Positions 16,846 through 26,811 of a stretch of DNA of 64,000 nucleotides are shown one piece after another. The notes beneath the pieces are model-generated. The model was not told the origin of the DNA. It saw nothing but the letters and a program-made list of their open reading frames with translations, and made no database searches. Source of the stretch: Psychrobacillus sp. NEAU-3TGS (GTDB taxonomy: Bacteria > Bacillota > Bacilli > Bacillales_A > Planococcaceae). The stretch covers positions 1,123,753 to 1,187,752 of the forward strand of contig NZ_JAPNOZ010000012.1 in the NCBI RefSeq assembly GCF_029955155.1. Direction: 5' to 3'. Made by a program: the position numbers and the translations under genes. How positions within the stretch are numbered: position 1 is the stretch's first letter; each line of letters starts with the position of its first letter.

Positions 16846-19800
16846 CTATAACAAAACCGTTTTGTTTATATCAAATAAATAAAGTATTTTTTCTTTAATC
16901 TCTACTTGCAAAATGGATTCTATCGCTTGTGCATAAATAGATAATTGGATCGCATACCGTTTATTCATTTCTTGCTGTAACAATGCTTCATTGTTTGCTA
17001 AATGTTGAACACGATCTGTTTTATAATCCAATAATACAAAGCGACCATCTTCTTCTAAAAATAAACAATCGACAACCCCTTGAATAATTTGCTTATCCCC
17101 ATCTCGATCTTCCATCGCATACGTAAAAGGAAATTCTCGCATGACCCTTTTGGCAACTCGTAATCTCTCTGCGATTTCCGAATGGAAAAATGGCATGATT
17201 TTTTGGGGATTAATCGCTGCTTGTTCTGCTTTTGTTAATATTTCACGATCGTAGAGCTCGCTTGCAAATGCCTTTACCTGTTCAGTTGTTTTTACTTCCA
17301 TTAAATCGACATTTTGCATAAAGGCATGGACGGCTGTTCCAACTTCTGCTCCTGTTAGTTTCGCCTCTTGCTGTAAAAAGAATGGTCGTTTTGCAACTTT
17401 GGAAAGGCTGTTTGAAGTAGGTGCCAGCTCAAAATAGGCTTCTTCTTCTCTTGCCAGGAGCTGCTCTATTTTTTTCATTTCACTTACGCTTTGTTTTGAT
17501 CGTTTTTGTGTCGAAAGTTCATAAGGATACACTGTATCAAAACGAGCTCTCACCTGTGGCAAAACAGTTGTTTTTTCCTTGTTAATCAGTTGATCGATCG
17601 AAAGCTTTTCTTGCTCTTCAATTTCTGCCGACAATTTTAGCTCATCGACACATTTTGCTATAATACGCCATTTGGAATCACTTTCTACAATATTAGCTTC
17701 GTTGATATTTGAAAGTTGCTGAAAATCTGTGTGTCTTGCAATTGCTGGTCCTATCCAGTCTAGGTAACTTTTTGCTTTTGCTCGAATGTATTCTGGGAGC
17801 ATCTCATCCGACAACAAAGCTTGTGCATCTTCCCAACTTGCAAGCGTCTTCTGTAAATCTTTAATAGATGCTATAAGATACAAATACTCCTTCGCCCTTG
17901 TCATCGCTACATACAGCACGCGCATTTCTTCTGCTTTCAACTCCATTTGTTTCTTCTCTTTCATCGATAGAAACGGCAATGAGGTGAACGATATCCGCTT
18001 TTCCGGATCAATGGCTTTTACCGCAAGCCCAAAAGATTGGTCAAATAAGTAGGGCTCATTAAAATCCATTTGGTTGAATGGTCTACCCATTCCCGCCAAA
18101 AAGACGACTGGAAATTCCAATCCCTTCGAAGCATGAATCGTCATAAGCCGCACGACATTTTCTTTCTCACTCATTGCACGTGCCGCTCCTAAGTCATCAC
18201 CTCGTCTTCGCATACGCTCGATAAAGCGTAGGAAGCGGAATAACCCACGGAAAGACGTTTTCTCATATTCTACTGCACGATCATGTAAAATACGCAAATT
18301 CGCTTGCTTTTGCATCCCACTTGGCATAGCACCAACCATTTCGTAATAATGCGTATCCAAATAAATACGCCAAATTAAATCCGCAAGGGACCCTCTTCTA
18401 CTCATATCCCGCCAATCCTCAAATTGCAACAGAAAACGTTGTAGCTTTTCACCGGTCTCTGGAGATATACCAGCTCCCCCATTTGCTACAAACTCTTTTA
18501 GCGCATCGTAAAAAGATTCTTTTGGTGCGGCAAGGTGAATCGCGGCAAGCTCCGATTCTGTCAGTCCGACAAAAGGAGCACGAAGAACCGATGCTAGCGA
18601 TACATCTTGGTACGGATTATCAATTGTTCGAAGGGTATGTAGCATGATGAGCACTTCAATCGCTTCAAAATACCCTTTCGAAAGCTCTGCATATAACGGA
18701 ATACCGGCTTCTTTGAATTGGTCTGTCACTTCTTGTGACCACGTCATCGACCGCATTAATATAACGATATCGCTATACTCGACAGGGCGACTAGTTTTTT
18801 TCCAAGGGTCATATACAGTTGCTCCTGAATCCATCAATTCTTTTATTTTAGAAATAATATAACGAGCTTCTGCTTGTGATTTCTTAAGCTCTTCCTCTGC
18901 AATGACCATGTCATCTTCTTCTACAGATTCGACACTTCCATCTTCCACTTCATATAAAAGGGACAATTCGACTGGAGCTATTGTTTCGTTATACGGTGCT
19001 TGCGGCTTTAAAGAAGCATCATCGTCATAATTAATTTCCCCTACTTTTTCCCCCATAACTTGCTGGAAGATATAGTTAGTTGCATGCAGTACTTCTTGTC
19101 TACTTCGGAAGTTGGCATTCAAATCAATTTTCACGCCCGAATCTTTTGGTAGGTCGCTAAATGCTAGGTATTTCCCTAGAAACAGCATAGGTTCGGCTAG
19201 GCGGAAACGATAAATGGATTGCTTCACGTCCCCAACCATGAACATATTGCCAGTTTGTTCGTCACCACTTTTCACTAATTGTAAAATCGTTTCTTGTAGT
19301 AAATTCACATCCTGGTACTCATCCGTCAGTACTTCCTTAAAACGGGTCTGATACTCTTTAGCAATTTCGGATGGAACAAGCTGCCCATGTTCGTCATGCT
19401 CTGTTAAAATGTCTAATGCATAGTGCTCTAGATCGGAAAAATCAACTAATCCTCTATCATTTTTGGCAGCGGTATATCTCTCACCATACGTAATGGCAAG
19501 ATCAACTAACGTTTGTAATTGCGGAGCCATCAGTCGCATTTCTTCCAGCAAACGTGCTGGTGTTCTAGTGAAATAATTGTCTTTTAAGTCATTAACTATC
19601 TTCTTCACTTTTGTACGTTTAGCCGTAGCTTGTTTTTTTAATGCTTCATCGCAGGAGTCTTTTTTGATGGACGCTGCTTTTACCCATGAAAGACTACTAA
19701 AATAGTTAAATGCATCTTGCCAAGTACTCATTTTTATCAGTCGAATAGCTTCTTGGATCATCTCTTGATCTTTTAACGCAGTTTCGGCAAGTGGGGCGGG

Positions 19801-20553
19801 TCCGTTAGGCATATTTGCTAATGTTCGAATTTCTTCCGCTACGGCAATTGCTTCTTCTAAGTGATGAATGATTGCAAGTTTTAACGGTTCAATAAAAGAA
19901 AGTTCATCTATCGTTATATCTTCTGGTAATGTATATGCTTGTGGAATAGCCAGTAACCATTTCTTAGGTTCTGGGTGCACTCGTGCATATGTATATAGTT
20001 TTTCAATCATTGTCTCAATGGATTGATCGTCTCTATCTGATGTGAAACTGTCTGATAGTCTATACATCGCTTCTGGGTTTTCTACTTGATATGCTTCCTC
20101 TAACACTTCTGCTAAAATATCATCCCGGATAAGCGCAGCCTCTGCTTCATTCGCGATACGAAATCCAGGATCAATCGTTAGCATATACGAGTATTGTTTA
20201 ACAATATTTAAGCAAAAAGAATGCAGCGTTGAAATTTGAGCCTTACTTAACAGACTAAGCTGCTTGCGTAAATGGGTAGATGCTGGATCAAGTGCAATTG
20301 CTTTTTCAAGTGCTTCTCCCATCCGGTGGCGCATTTCTGCTGCAGAAGCATTGGTAAAAGTTACGACTAATAACTCATCGACGTTGATCGGATTCTCTTT
20401 GGCGATTACTTTTTGGATAAGCCGGTCAATGAGGACAGCCGTTTTACCAGAGCCTGCCGCAGCAGAAACGAGGACGTCTGAACCGGTTGCCCATATTGCT
20501 TTCCACTGGGCAGGTGTCCATGTTAACTCTGCTGGCATATCAGGAATGTTCAT
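16846..20553 (-). CDS. addA: ATP-dependent helicase/nuclease subunit A
   Basis: 1235 residues, the UvrD-type 3'-5' helicase plus RecB-family nuclease of the AddAB double-strand-break end-resection complex. Walker A is in AAAGSGKTAVL near residue 38; helicase motifs include DEYQDVN, GDVKQSIYRFR and TIHASKGLEFPVVF. The C-terminal nuclease motif is LLDYKTDRV near 1180. The ATG at 20553 has AAGGAGATG upstream and overlaps the end of addB by 14 bases. Chi recognition resides in AddB, so the two must act together. Confidence 0.95.
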   Translation of the reverse strand: MNIPDMPAELTWTPAQWKAIWATGSDVLVSAAAGSGKTAVLIDRLIQKVIAKENPINVDELLVVTFTNASAAEMRHRMGEALEKAIALDPASTHLRKQLSLLSKAQISTLHSFCLNIVKQYSYMLTIDPGFRIANEAEAALIRDDILAEVLEEAYQVENPEAMYRLSDSFTSDRDDQSIETMIEKLYTYARVHPEPKKWLLAIPQAYTLPEDITIDELSFIEPLKLAIIHHLEEAIAVAEEIRTLANMPNGPAPLAETALKDQEMIQEAIRLIKMSTWQDAFNYFSSLSWVKAASIKKDSCDEALKKQATAKRTKVKKIVNDLKDNYFTRTPARLLEEMRLMAPQLQTLVDLAITYGERYTAAKNDRGLVDFSDLEHYALDILTEHDEHGQLVPSEIAKEYQTRFKEVLTDEYQDVNLLQETILQLVKSGDEQTGNMFMVGDVKQSIYRFRLAEPMLFLGKYLAFSDLPKDSGVKIDLNANFRSRQEVLHATNYIFQQVMGEKVGEINYDDDASLKPQAPYNETIAPVELSLLYEVEDGSVESVEEDDMVIAEEELKKSQAEARYIISKIKELMDSGATVYDPWKKTSRPVEYSDIVILMRSMTWSQEVTDQFKEAGIPLYAELSKGYFEAIEVLIMLHTLRTIDNPYQDVSLASVLRAPFVGLTESELAAIHLAAPKESFYDALKEFVANGGAGISPETGEKLQRFLLQFEDWRDMSRRGSLADLIWRIYLDTHYYEMVGAMPSGMQKQANLRILHDRAVEYEKTSFRGLFRFLRFIERMRRRGDDLGAARAMSEKENVVRLMTIHASKGLEFPVVFLAGMGRPFNQMDFNEPYLFDQSFGLAVKAIDPEKRISFTSLPFLSMKEKKQMELKAEEMRVLYVAMTRAKEYLYLIASIKDLQKTLASWEDAQALLSDEMLPEYIRAKAKSYLDWIGPAIARHTDFQQLSNINEANIVESDSKWRIIAKCVDELKLSAEIEEQEKLSIDQLINKEKTTVLPQVRARFDTVYPYELSTQKRSKQSVSEMKKIEQLLAREEEAYFELAPTSNSLSKVAKRPFFLQQEAKLTGAEVGTAVHAFMQNVDLMEVKTTEQVKAFASELYDREILTKAEQAAINPQKIMPFFHSEIAERLRVAKRVMREFPFTYAMEDRDGDKQIIQGVVDCLFLEEDGRFVLLDYKTDRVQHLANNEALLQQEMNKRYAIQLSIYAQAIESILQVEIKEKILYLFDINKTVLL

Positions 20554-23500
20554 CCGTACTCATCTCCTTTCGAATTTTTTCAGTGACGATATCTGGTTGC
20601 TCTACTTTTAAATTTCGTACTGGCTGTGCAGGATCTTGAGGGTCAAATTGACAGACACTTCGATACGCACAATACGTACAAGGCATTTTATCTTTTATAC
20701 GATACGGATAAACACGAGTATCTCCTGCATTCATACCATTACCAGCTTGTTCATGTCTTTTACGTACAAACGACTGAAGAAGTTTCATCTGTTCAGGTTC
20801 TACTACTTTGGAGGACGATTTTGACAAGTTTCCGTCTTTGTTCATACGTACTGGAATAATCTTTGAAAATCCTTCGATTTGTTCATCCATTTCCATAATC
20901 ACTTCTGGGTCATCGAGTAGTAATCCATTCATCTTATACGATTTATAAATCTCTTCTTGTAACTCGGCGTCACTCATTTCCTTTTGCGTCTTAATAAAAG
21001 GATTATGCATATGCACATATAAAACACCTGCTGGCTCAGCGCTCTCCTGTAGCCAAATATCCGCATTTTCAATCGCAACGTCTAAATACGTTAACATTTG
21101 AAGCGATAAACCATAATACACTTCGTTCAAATCAATCCCTTTGCGTGACGATTTATAATCAACAATCCGAACATATAGATTGCCATTGACATTCGATGCA
21201 TCTACTCGGTCTATACGTCCACGCAACTGCATTTTGCGCCCACGCTTTAAAGGTATGTCTAGCGCAGGTAACGCTTCTCCTGGACCAAAGCCGGCTTCAA
21301 TAGCGATTGGCACGAAGGTCGAAGCTTTGGAATGCTTGCTCAGCGCAAAAAGCGTAGATGCTACAATTTGCTCTAGCTTACGCTGAATATAACGGTAACG
21401 ATTCGTACTTAGTAAAAGTTGATGGACAAATACTGGAACGATTTGATCCACCGCTTGTTTTGCAAGTCCTGCACATTGCTCTCTGGACAGCTGTGCCCAT
21501 GCTAGGCCCAGTCTTGCCGTTTCGTCTGCAATCCATTTTAGTGCAGCATGGAATAGATCCCCGATTGCCGGTGCCTCTAGTCGATATTCCGCTCGTTCCT
21601 CCAGCTTTAATCCATATGCTGCATAATGGGCAAAAGGACAGCTATAATAGCGTTCTACGCGAGAAACACTTGAAATCATCGTTTCACCGTATAATGCGGA
21701 TGTTATTTCCTGCGAGAGTCTTTCTGTTTTATTGCCATCTATTAAAGGTTTTACAACACGTTTTAAAATAGTGGACCAGTATGGATCTTCCAAATAATAT
21801 TGATAGACCGATTGCCAAACTTCTGGTAATTCTCCAGTTTCCAATGCTTTTCGAATTTGCATCACAACATATGGTAATGTTGTTCTTGGATGACTAATCG
21901 ATTGGAGATCAAAGGCATTATCTGGGTGATCAGTTGGATCTATTACAGCTAGCTCTATCGGGACATCTGTGATAAGTTGTTGGAGCTTTTTAATATACAT
22001 GGATGGCAGTAACGCTTTTCCTTCGCTATCTGCAATCGGATATGAAACAGCTAAATAATGAGAAGCTGTGACGAATGCTTTATAGACTAAATAGTTTTCA
22101 TCTAGCAAGCGCATTTTAGATGTTGGCGCTAACTCAAATCCTACTTGCGTAAACCATTCGCGCTCCGTATCCGACAGCAAGCCTTCATGATCCATTCGTT
22201 TTGGGAATACACCATCATTTACCCCAACGACAAACACAGCTTTTATATTCGTTAATCGAGCAATGTCCACATTTCCGACGATTACTTGATCAATTGCTGG
22301 GGGGATGCGTGAAAATGCTAATTGGTCATATCCTTCATCTAAAATTTTCGCAGCTTCCTCCACGGTCATCTCTTTCTCACCAAACATTAATACGAATTGA
22401 TCGAGTACATTCACCCACTCATTCCAAGCTTGTTCATGCTCAGAGGCAAGTAATAATTGACCATTTTCTTCTTCCGCTTTCTTCAAAACTTGGAGTTTCT
22501 CGTAAACTTGAAGCGACTCCATAAATGTAAATAATGCAGCAGCCATCTCCAGCCCTGTTTTACTTTGTGCAAGAGTATCTGCCAGCTTTTTTAAAGGTTG
22601 TACAACTATATCACGCGCTGCATGCAAATCTGCTTGCATGCTTAACTCCTCGTCAGTTTGCACCTTCGAGTAAAATTCTAACCCACGATACTTTTTATAC
22701 ACCCAACGTCGATCATCCAACCATCTATCCCCGTAAATACCAAATGACAGGACAAAATTTTCTAAACGGTCTGCCCGTTCTCGCCATTTACTTTTAGACG
22801 CTTCAAATGGGAAAAATAAGTCCGTTTTAATCGCTCGGAACATTGGTTCATACTTCCAACCAGTTCGAATAACTTCTAGTACCGTTCTGCTTAACTCGAT
22901 TAACGGATGATGTAGCATCGATTTTTTTTGACTAATAAATACCGGGATATCATATTGTGGAAAAATGGTTTCAATTAGCCCTTCATAGCTTTCCGAATCC
23001 CGATGCAAAATTGCCATTTCTTTATAGCGGACTTCTTTTTGTTGCATCATTTCTCTTATTTGTCTTGCTACCGCATGTATTTCCGCCCGTCTATTTGCAG
23101 CTTCTGTTATTCGTAATTTACCTTCCGTTTTCATCTCAGCGGGTGGTAGCTGATCAAAATTGGCTTCAATATGAGCAAGTTCCTTTGAAACAAACCGTTT
23201 TTGTTCCGCTTGATGTATGATTTCTTCTATTTCTACTCGTTCTGCTTGAGCTATTTCTATTAATCTAGCGCATGTATTTGCTGGTTGGTAAAATAACGAC
23301 TGCTCATCCTGGCTATCTGCAAGTGTTTCCATCGGAAGAGCGATCGTAATGCGCTTTACTTGTTTCATTAAAGCTTGAATAATTTCTAATTCTCTTGTTG
23401 TAAACGATGTAAATCCATCGATGTAGAGTTCTGTTTTCTCAAGCAGACTTGAGTCTTTTATTTTCTGGGCAAGCAAGGTTAAATACCCTTCCCCGTCAAT

Positions 23501-24034
23501 ATAGCTTGTCCCTAATTTTTGCTCCATTAAATCGAGCATGAGCATAAGATCAGCTGATTTATCAAGTAGTGTTTTAGGTGCTTGGATCGTTTCTAATTGA
23601 TTTAATGCGTTTGCCATCGTGGCATGGTCTAAACAATATCGGCTGAATTCTTTCATCAAGACTTCTATTTGATCGGTAAAACCTCGTTTGGTTGCGGCTC
23701 TATTAAATAATGTAAATTCATCTTTGTGATCTTCTAGTAAACTTCTGATAAGCATGCGATACCCAAATCCGCTTATTTCCTCTTTCGCTATTCCACCAGT
23801 TTCTTGTAATACACGCCAAGCTAACCGTTTAAATGTCGTCACCTGTGCACGTATTAACCCTTTGAGCCCTGCTCCAGCCGCAAGATCGTACTCACTAGAA
23901 AATGACATTTGGTCAGGCACTATATAAAACAACGGATCCCCAAATGGGTTTTGTTGTATAGCGTGTACTATTTCTTGCTGCATAAAAATGGTCTTCCCTG
24001 TTCCTGAACGCCCACTAATAATCCGTAATGACAT
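20540..24034 (-). CDS. addB: ATP-dependent helicase/nuclease subunit B
   Basis: 1164 residues. N-terminal Walker A GRSGTGKT near residue 8, inactive-helicase middle part that reads Chi, and C-terminal RecB-type nuclease with IVDYKSSRKGID near 1010. The four-cysteine iron-sulfur clasp is visible: one Cys in YYSCPFAHY near 780 and three in PCTYCAYRSVCQ near 1100. The ATG at 24034 has GAGAGGAG upstream; the frame is open for 43 more codons, but those translate an intergenic repeat element and are not part of the gene. First gene of addB-addA. Confidence 0.95.
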   Translation of the reverse strand: MSLRIISGRSGTGKTIFMQQEIVHAIQQNPFGDPLFYIVPDQMSFSSEYDLAAGAGLKGLIRAQVTTFKRLAWRVLQETGGIAKEEISGFGYRMLIRSLLEDHKDEFTLFNRAATKRGFTDQIEVLMKEFSRYCLDHATMANALNQLETIQAPKTLLDKSADLMLMLDLMEQKLGTSYIDGEGYLTLLAQKIKDSSLLEKTELYIDGFTSFTTRELEIIQALMKQVKRITIALPMETLADSQDEQSLFYQPANTCARLIEIAQAERVEIEEIIHQAEQKRFVSKELAHIEANFDQLPPAEMKTEGKLRITEAANRRAEIHAVARQIREMMQQKEVRYKEMAILHRDSESYEGLIETIFPQYDIPVFISQKKSMLHHPLIELSRTVLEVIRTGWKYEPMFRAIKTDLFFPFEASKSKWRERADRLENFVLSFGIYGDRWLDDRRWVYKKYRGLEFYSKVQTDEELSMQADLHAARDIVVQPLKKLADTLAQSKTGLEMAAALFTFMESLQVYEKLQVLKKAEEENGQLLLASEHEQAWNEWVNVLDQFVLMFGEKEMTVEEAAKILDEGYDQLAFSRIPPAIDQVIVGNVDIARLTNIKAVFVVGVNDGVFPKRMDHEGLLSDTEREWFTQVGFELAPTSKMRLLDENYLVYKAFVTASHYLAVSYPIADSEGKALLPSMYIKKLQQLITDVPIELAVIDPTDHPDNAFDLQSISHPRTTLPYVVMQIRKALETGELPEVWQSVYQYYLEDPYWSTILKRVVKPLIDGNKTERLSQEITSALYGETMISSVSRVERYYSCPFAHYAAYGLKLEERAEYRLEAPAIGDLFHAALKWIADETARLGLAWAQLSREQCAGLAKQAVDQIVPVFVHQLLLSTNRYRYIQRKLEQIVASTLFALSKHSKASTFVPIAIEAGFGPGEALPALDIPLKRGRKMQLRGRIDRVDASNVNGNLYVRIVDYKSSRKGIDLNEVYYGLSLQMLTYLDVAIENADIWLQESAEPAGVLYVHMHNPFIKTQKEMSDAELQEEIYKSYKMNGLLLDDPEVIMEMDEQIEGFSKIIPVRMNKDGNLSKSSSKVVEPEQMKLLQSFVRKRHEQAGNGMNAGDTRVYPYRIKDKMPCTYCAYRSVCQFDPQDPAQPVRNLKVEQPDIVTEKIRKEMSTDEHS

Positions 24035-24052
24035 ATTTAAACTCCTCTCTTG

Positions 24053-24267
24053 AAAAGCGTAAGCGCCTATTTCTGCCCAGACAGGCAAATGTGGATGGGG
24101 TAGGTCTGCAAAGTGCACCACATCCTGTGGCAAAGCAGACATAACCCGCATCGTGCGGGCCAAGGAGGCAGTTTTTCAGCCACCACAAGCGATTTTGTTT
24201 GCGACGAGCTTGCGCAGGAGCAGCTTTTTCACATTTGACCCGATGGGCAAGGCGCTGAAGCTAGACA
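24053..24267 (-). repeat. GTCTAG...GCTTTTC intergenic element, copy upstream of addB
   Basis: Read on the minus strand it begins TGTCTAGCTTCAGCGCC, passes GGTCAAATGTG, the module TGCTCCTGCGC...CTCGTCGCA, GGTGGCTGAAAAACTGCC, and ends GGCGCTTACGCTTTTC. Same order of blocks as copies at 55686 and 60915, with an extra insertion near its end. It separates sipV from addB and ends 19 bases before the addB start. Confidence 0.8.
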
Positions 24268-24269
24268 TT

Positions 24270-24335
24270 AAAAAATCCGAATAACCCCTTTACTCTATTG
24301 TACAAAACATCCAATAGGGAAGGAAATTATTCGGA
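24270..24335 (-). terminator. Terminator of yhjE-sipV
   Basis: Stem TCCGAATAA / TTATTCGGA (24276-24284 with 24327-24335), inner stem CTATTG / CAATAG and six T on the minus strand. The 3'-proximal arm includes the sipV stop codon. Confidence 0.75.
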
Positions 24336-24878
24336 ACGGAAATTCACCTTAAAATCGGAAAGTGGCCAGTAAATTAGCTTCACTTCTCCAATAACTTCTT
24401 TTTCGTCTATAAAATGAAAGTAACGACTATCTAAACTGGAAATTCGATTGTCCCCTAAAACGAATAACTTGCCAGGTGGGACGGTTTTAGTTCCAGTCAG
24501 TTTTTGTAAATCAAAATTCTCCGTGAAATTTGTTTCTGTATTGATATAGGCTTCATACGAACTCAAAAATGGCTCTTCGATTTTTTGATTGTTAATGTAT
24601 AGTTCATCATTTTCATATGTAATCGTATCGCCAGGCAATCCAATGACTCGTTTCACATAATCTTCTTTCTCATCGCTATGAAAAATAATTATATCCATTC
24701 GTTTAATCGTAGAAAGTTTGCTAATGATGACGTGATCATGGTCATGAAGTGTTGGCATCATTGACTCTCCAACGACTTCATAATTTGTGGCAACAAATGA
24801 TCGAACAACTAGAACAACAATAATTCCGATCGCTAAAGACATCAGCCATTCTATTAATTCTTTCTTCGTTTTAGTCAT
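24327..24878 (-). CDS. sipV: Type I signal peptidase
   Basis: 183 residues, one N-terminal membrane anchor (about 12-30) with the catalytic domain outside. The serine nucleophile is Ser39 in GESMMPTL and the general base Lys76 in DYVKRVIGLPGD, the usual Ser-Lys dyad; GDNRISSLDSR closes the active site. It removes signal peptides from secreted proteins. Its start ATG overlaps the yhjE stop as ATGA; an AAGGGAAG site lies inside yhjE. The neighbourhood yhjE-sipV matches B. subtilis, so I use sipV, though paralogues are hard to distinguish. Confidence 0.88.
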   Translation of the reverse strand: MTKTKKELIEWLMSLAIGIIVVLVVRSFVATNYEVVGESMMPTLHDHDHVIISKLSTIKRMDIIIFHSDEKEDYVKRVIGLPGDTITYENDELYINNQKIEEPFLSSYEAYINTETNFTENFDLQKLTGTKTVPPGKLFVLGDNRISSLDSRYFHFIDEKEVIGEVKLIYWPLSDFKVNFRSE

Positions 24879-25510
24879 CTCCTTTCTTCCCTTATTTTTC
24901 TGTTGCTTCTAAAATGACGTAAATCTGCTTCTACCTTTTTATCAATTCGTTTCTCTACTCTTTTTCCAACAAACCAAAGAATACCAATAATAATGACAAC
25001 AATCGCCGTCCGAACCGGTTGAGTGATTAATGCTTTTATATCCGAACCGATAAAACTAACGATGAAAATCATAATGAGCTTCCCTAATGTAACCGTCCAT
25101 AAATATGTTTTCTTTTTCATATTGGAAAGTCCAGCAACAATATTCACAAGTGCGGAGGGAGTAAATGGAAAACAAATAAGTAAAAAAAGTGGGCCGAATC
25201 CATTCCTCTCTACCCATAATATTAATTTTTGAATCTTTTCATGTCTTGTTATAAAGCCAAGCACACGTGCTCGTCCATATTTGCGAATAACTAAAAAAAC
25301 TGTATATGCCCCTATTACAGAGCCTGCCCACGATATCAAAAATCCAAAGAGCAACCCATAAGCAGTTACGTTCGCTACGATAAACACGATGAGCGGTAAA
25401 AAGGGCAAAAAAGCTTCTAAAAAAGGCAAAAGGATACCAATTATCGGTCCTAGTGCACGATAATCTTGCGTTAAATTTGTTAACGTATCCCATGAAAACC
25501 AATCAAACAT
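24875..25510 (-). CDS. yhjE: TVP38/TMEM64 (SNARE-associated, DedA-like) membrane protein
   Basis: 211 residues with about five membrane segments and a strongly basic C-terminal tail. The family core is seen in FGFLISWAGSVIGAY and CFPFTPSALVNIVAGLS (the G-x-x-P-turn helix). DedA-like proteins are implicated in lipid scrambling or transport; the substrate is unknown here. The ATG at 25510 has GGAGGAG 7 bases upstream, whereas the longer reading starts inside the promoter region. Translationally coupled to sipV and divergent from azlC. Confidence 0.82.
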   Translation of the reverse strand: MFDWFSWDTLTNLTQDYRALGPIIGILLPFLEAFLPFLPLIVFIVANVTAYGLLFGFLISWAGSVIGAYTVFLVIRKYGRARVLGFITRHEKIQKLILWVERNGFGPLFLLICFPFTPSALVNIVAGLSNMKKKTYLWTVTLGKLIMIFIVSFIGSDIKALITQPVRTAIVVIIIGILWFVGKRVEKRIDKKVEADLRHFRSNRKIREERR

Positions 25511-25619
25511 GTTGCTCTCCTCCAAAATATGTATGTTTATACTATTCCCATATTTCATATTCATAAAACTATTCGGTTATAGTATAATTTGTCTATTATG
25601 TTTTTTTAGGTGGTGACTA

Positions 25620-26345
25620 TTGTTGAATAAGAATTCATTTGTGCTTGGATTAAAAGCAGGATTAAGTATTGCAATCGGATACTTCCCAGTCGCTCTAACA
25701 TTTGGCTTACTGGCCAAAACATCTGGACTTTCTATTTGGGAAGCTACTGCAATGAGTATCTTCGTTTATGCCGGAGCATCACAATATATGTCCTTAACGC
25801 TAATTTCAAAAGGGGTTGACCCTATTTTAATCGTTTTAAATACATTTGTCCTAAATATACGTCACTTCTTAATGACGGCGGCGCTAAACGAAAAGATGCA
25901 GAGCGAAAAGAGATGGATTAAAGGGATTTATGCTTTTGGCATTACAGATGAATCTTTTTCTGTACTCGCAACAAGAAAAGAGGAAAAAATCGGCACTTCC
26001 TTTGCATTTGGTGTGGCTTTGATTGCATATAGCAGCTGGGTTGTTTTCACAGCTGTTGGACATGTTATTGGAGCCAATCTTCCACAGTTTTTACAAGCCG
26101 CAATGTCGATTGCATTATACGCGATGTTTGTCGGATTACTTGTACCATCCATGCGAGGCAATCGTAAAGTAGTGATGCTCGCACTGATTGCAGCTGTTAT
26201 TAATGGATTTTTTTATTGGACCGGAATTCTATCGACTGGATGGTCAATCTTGGTTGCAACATTAGCATCCTCTATTTTTGTGGAAATTATTTATGTCAGA
26301 CACGAAAATCGAAAGCGTATTTCCGAGAAGTTGAAAGGAGTTTAA
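25620..26345 (+). CDS. azlC: Branched-chain amino acid exporter, large subunit
   Basis: 241 residues, AzlC family with about seven helices. Signatures are GYFPVALTFGLLA near residue 20 and FVYAGASQYMSL near 50. Together with AzlD it exports branched-chain amino acids or related analogues. Two consecutive TTG codons (25620 and 25623) follow AGGTGG; either may be the start. A TATAAT lies at 25583-25588, but its -35 is poor (TTCATA). Functionally it complements the ilv-leu operon 25 kb away. Confidence 0.9.
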   Translation: MLNKNSFVLGLKAGLSIAIGYFPVALTFGLLAKTSGLSIWEATAMSIFVYAGASQYMSLTLISKGVDPILIVLNTFVLNIRHFLMTAALNEKMQSEKRWIKGIYAFGITDESFSVLATRKEEKIGTSFAFGVALIAYSSWVVFTAVGHVIGANLPQFLQAAMSIALYAMFVGLLVPSMRGNRKVVMLALIAAVINGFFYWTGILSTGWSILVATLASSIFVEIIYVRHENRKRISEKLKGV

Positions 26346-26349
26346 ATAA

Positions 26350-26658
26350 ATGGGAGCATGGTATTGGTGGACATTGATCGGCATGGCAATTGTGACATAT
26401 ATTCCAAGGGCTGTCCCTCTGACTTTTTTAGAAGGAAAAGAGTTGCCCCCAGTTGTTTCTGGTGTCTTGCGTAATATTCCTTACGCTGTTTTAGGTGCAT
26501 TAATATTCCCTGCTATTTTGTATGTTCAAGAAGGGAATCTTTTATTTGGGCTCATTGGGACGATTGTTGCCTTTACTTTAGCCATTCTTTTTTCTAATTT
26601 GATGGTCATAGTTTTAGGTACGATTGGAGTTTTAGCTATTTATAGTTTGTTATTTTGA
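26350..26658 (+). CDS. azlD: Branched-chain amino acid exporter, small subunit
   Basis: 102 residues, AzlD family, four helices, with the conserved TYIPRAVPLTFL near residue 16. It is the obligate partner of AzlC. GAAAGGAG lies within the last codons of azlC, 9 bases before the ATG at 26350, so the pair is coupled. No lrp-type azlB regulator is adjacent. The gene ends shortly before a 21-bp repeat array. Confidence 0.9.
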   Translation: MGAWYWWTLIGMAIVTYIPRAVPLTFLEGKELPPVVSGVLRNIPYAVLGALIFPAILYVQEGNLLFGLIGTIVAFTLAILFSNLMVIVLGTIGVLAIYSLLF

Positions 26659-26686
26659 TTACATAATGATTGGGTTTAGTGTGAGG

Positions 26687-26787
26687 ATCTTGCGATTTGG
26701 AGGTCCTTTCTTGCGATTCTGGGGTTCTATCTTGCGATTCTAGGTATCTATCTTGCGATTCCGGCACTCTATCTTGCGATTTTACCC
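26687..26787 (+). repeat. Array of five 21-bp units with ATCTTGCGATT core
   Basis: Units begin at 26687, 26708, 26729, 26750 and 26771, exactly 21 bases apart. The first 11 bases are ATCTTGCGATT in four units and TTCTTGCGATT in one; the remaining 10 vary. Because 21 is divisible by three, the reverse strand encodes a spurious SQDR-type heptad repeat. Located between convergent azlD and csbA. Confidence 0.88.
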
Positions 26788-26811
26788 CTCCTCCTTTATT
26801 TTTCGCCATAC

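Noticed and set aside
24053-24267. Insertion sequence or transposon remnant
   Set aside because: No transposase frame or target duplication is visible; it matches the other small GTCTAG-type intergenic elements.
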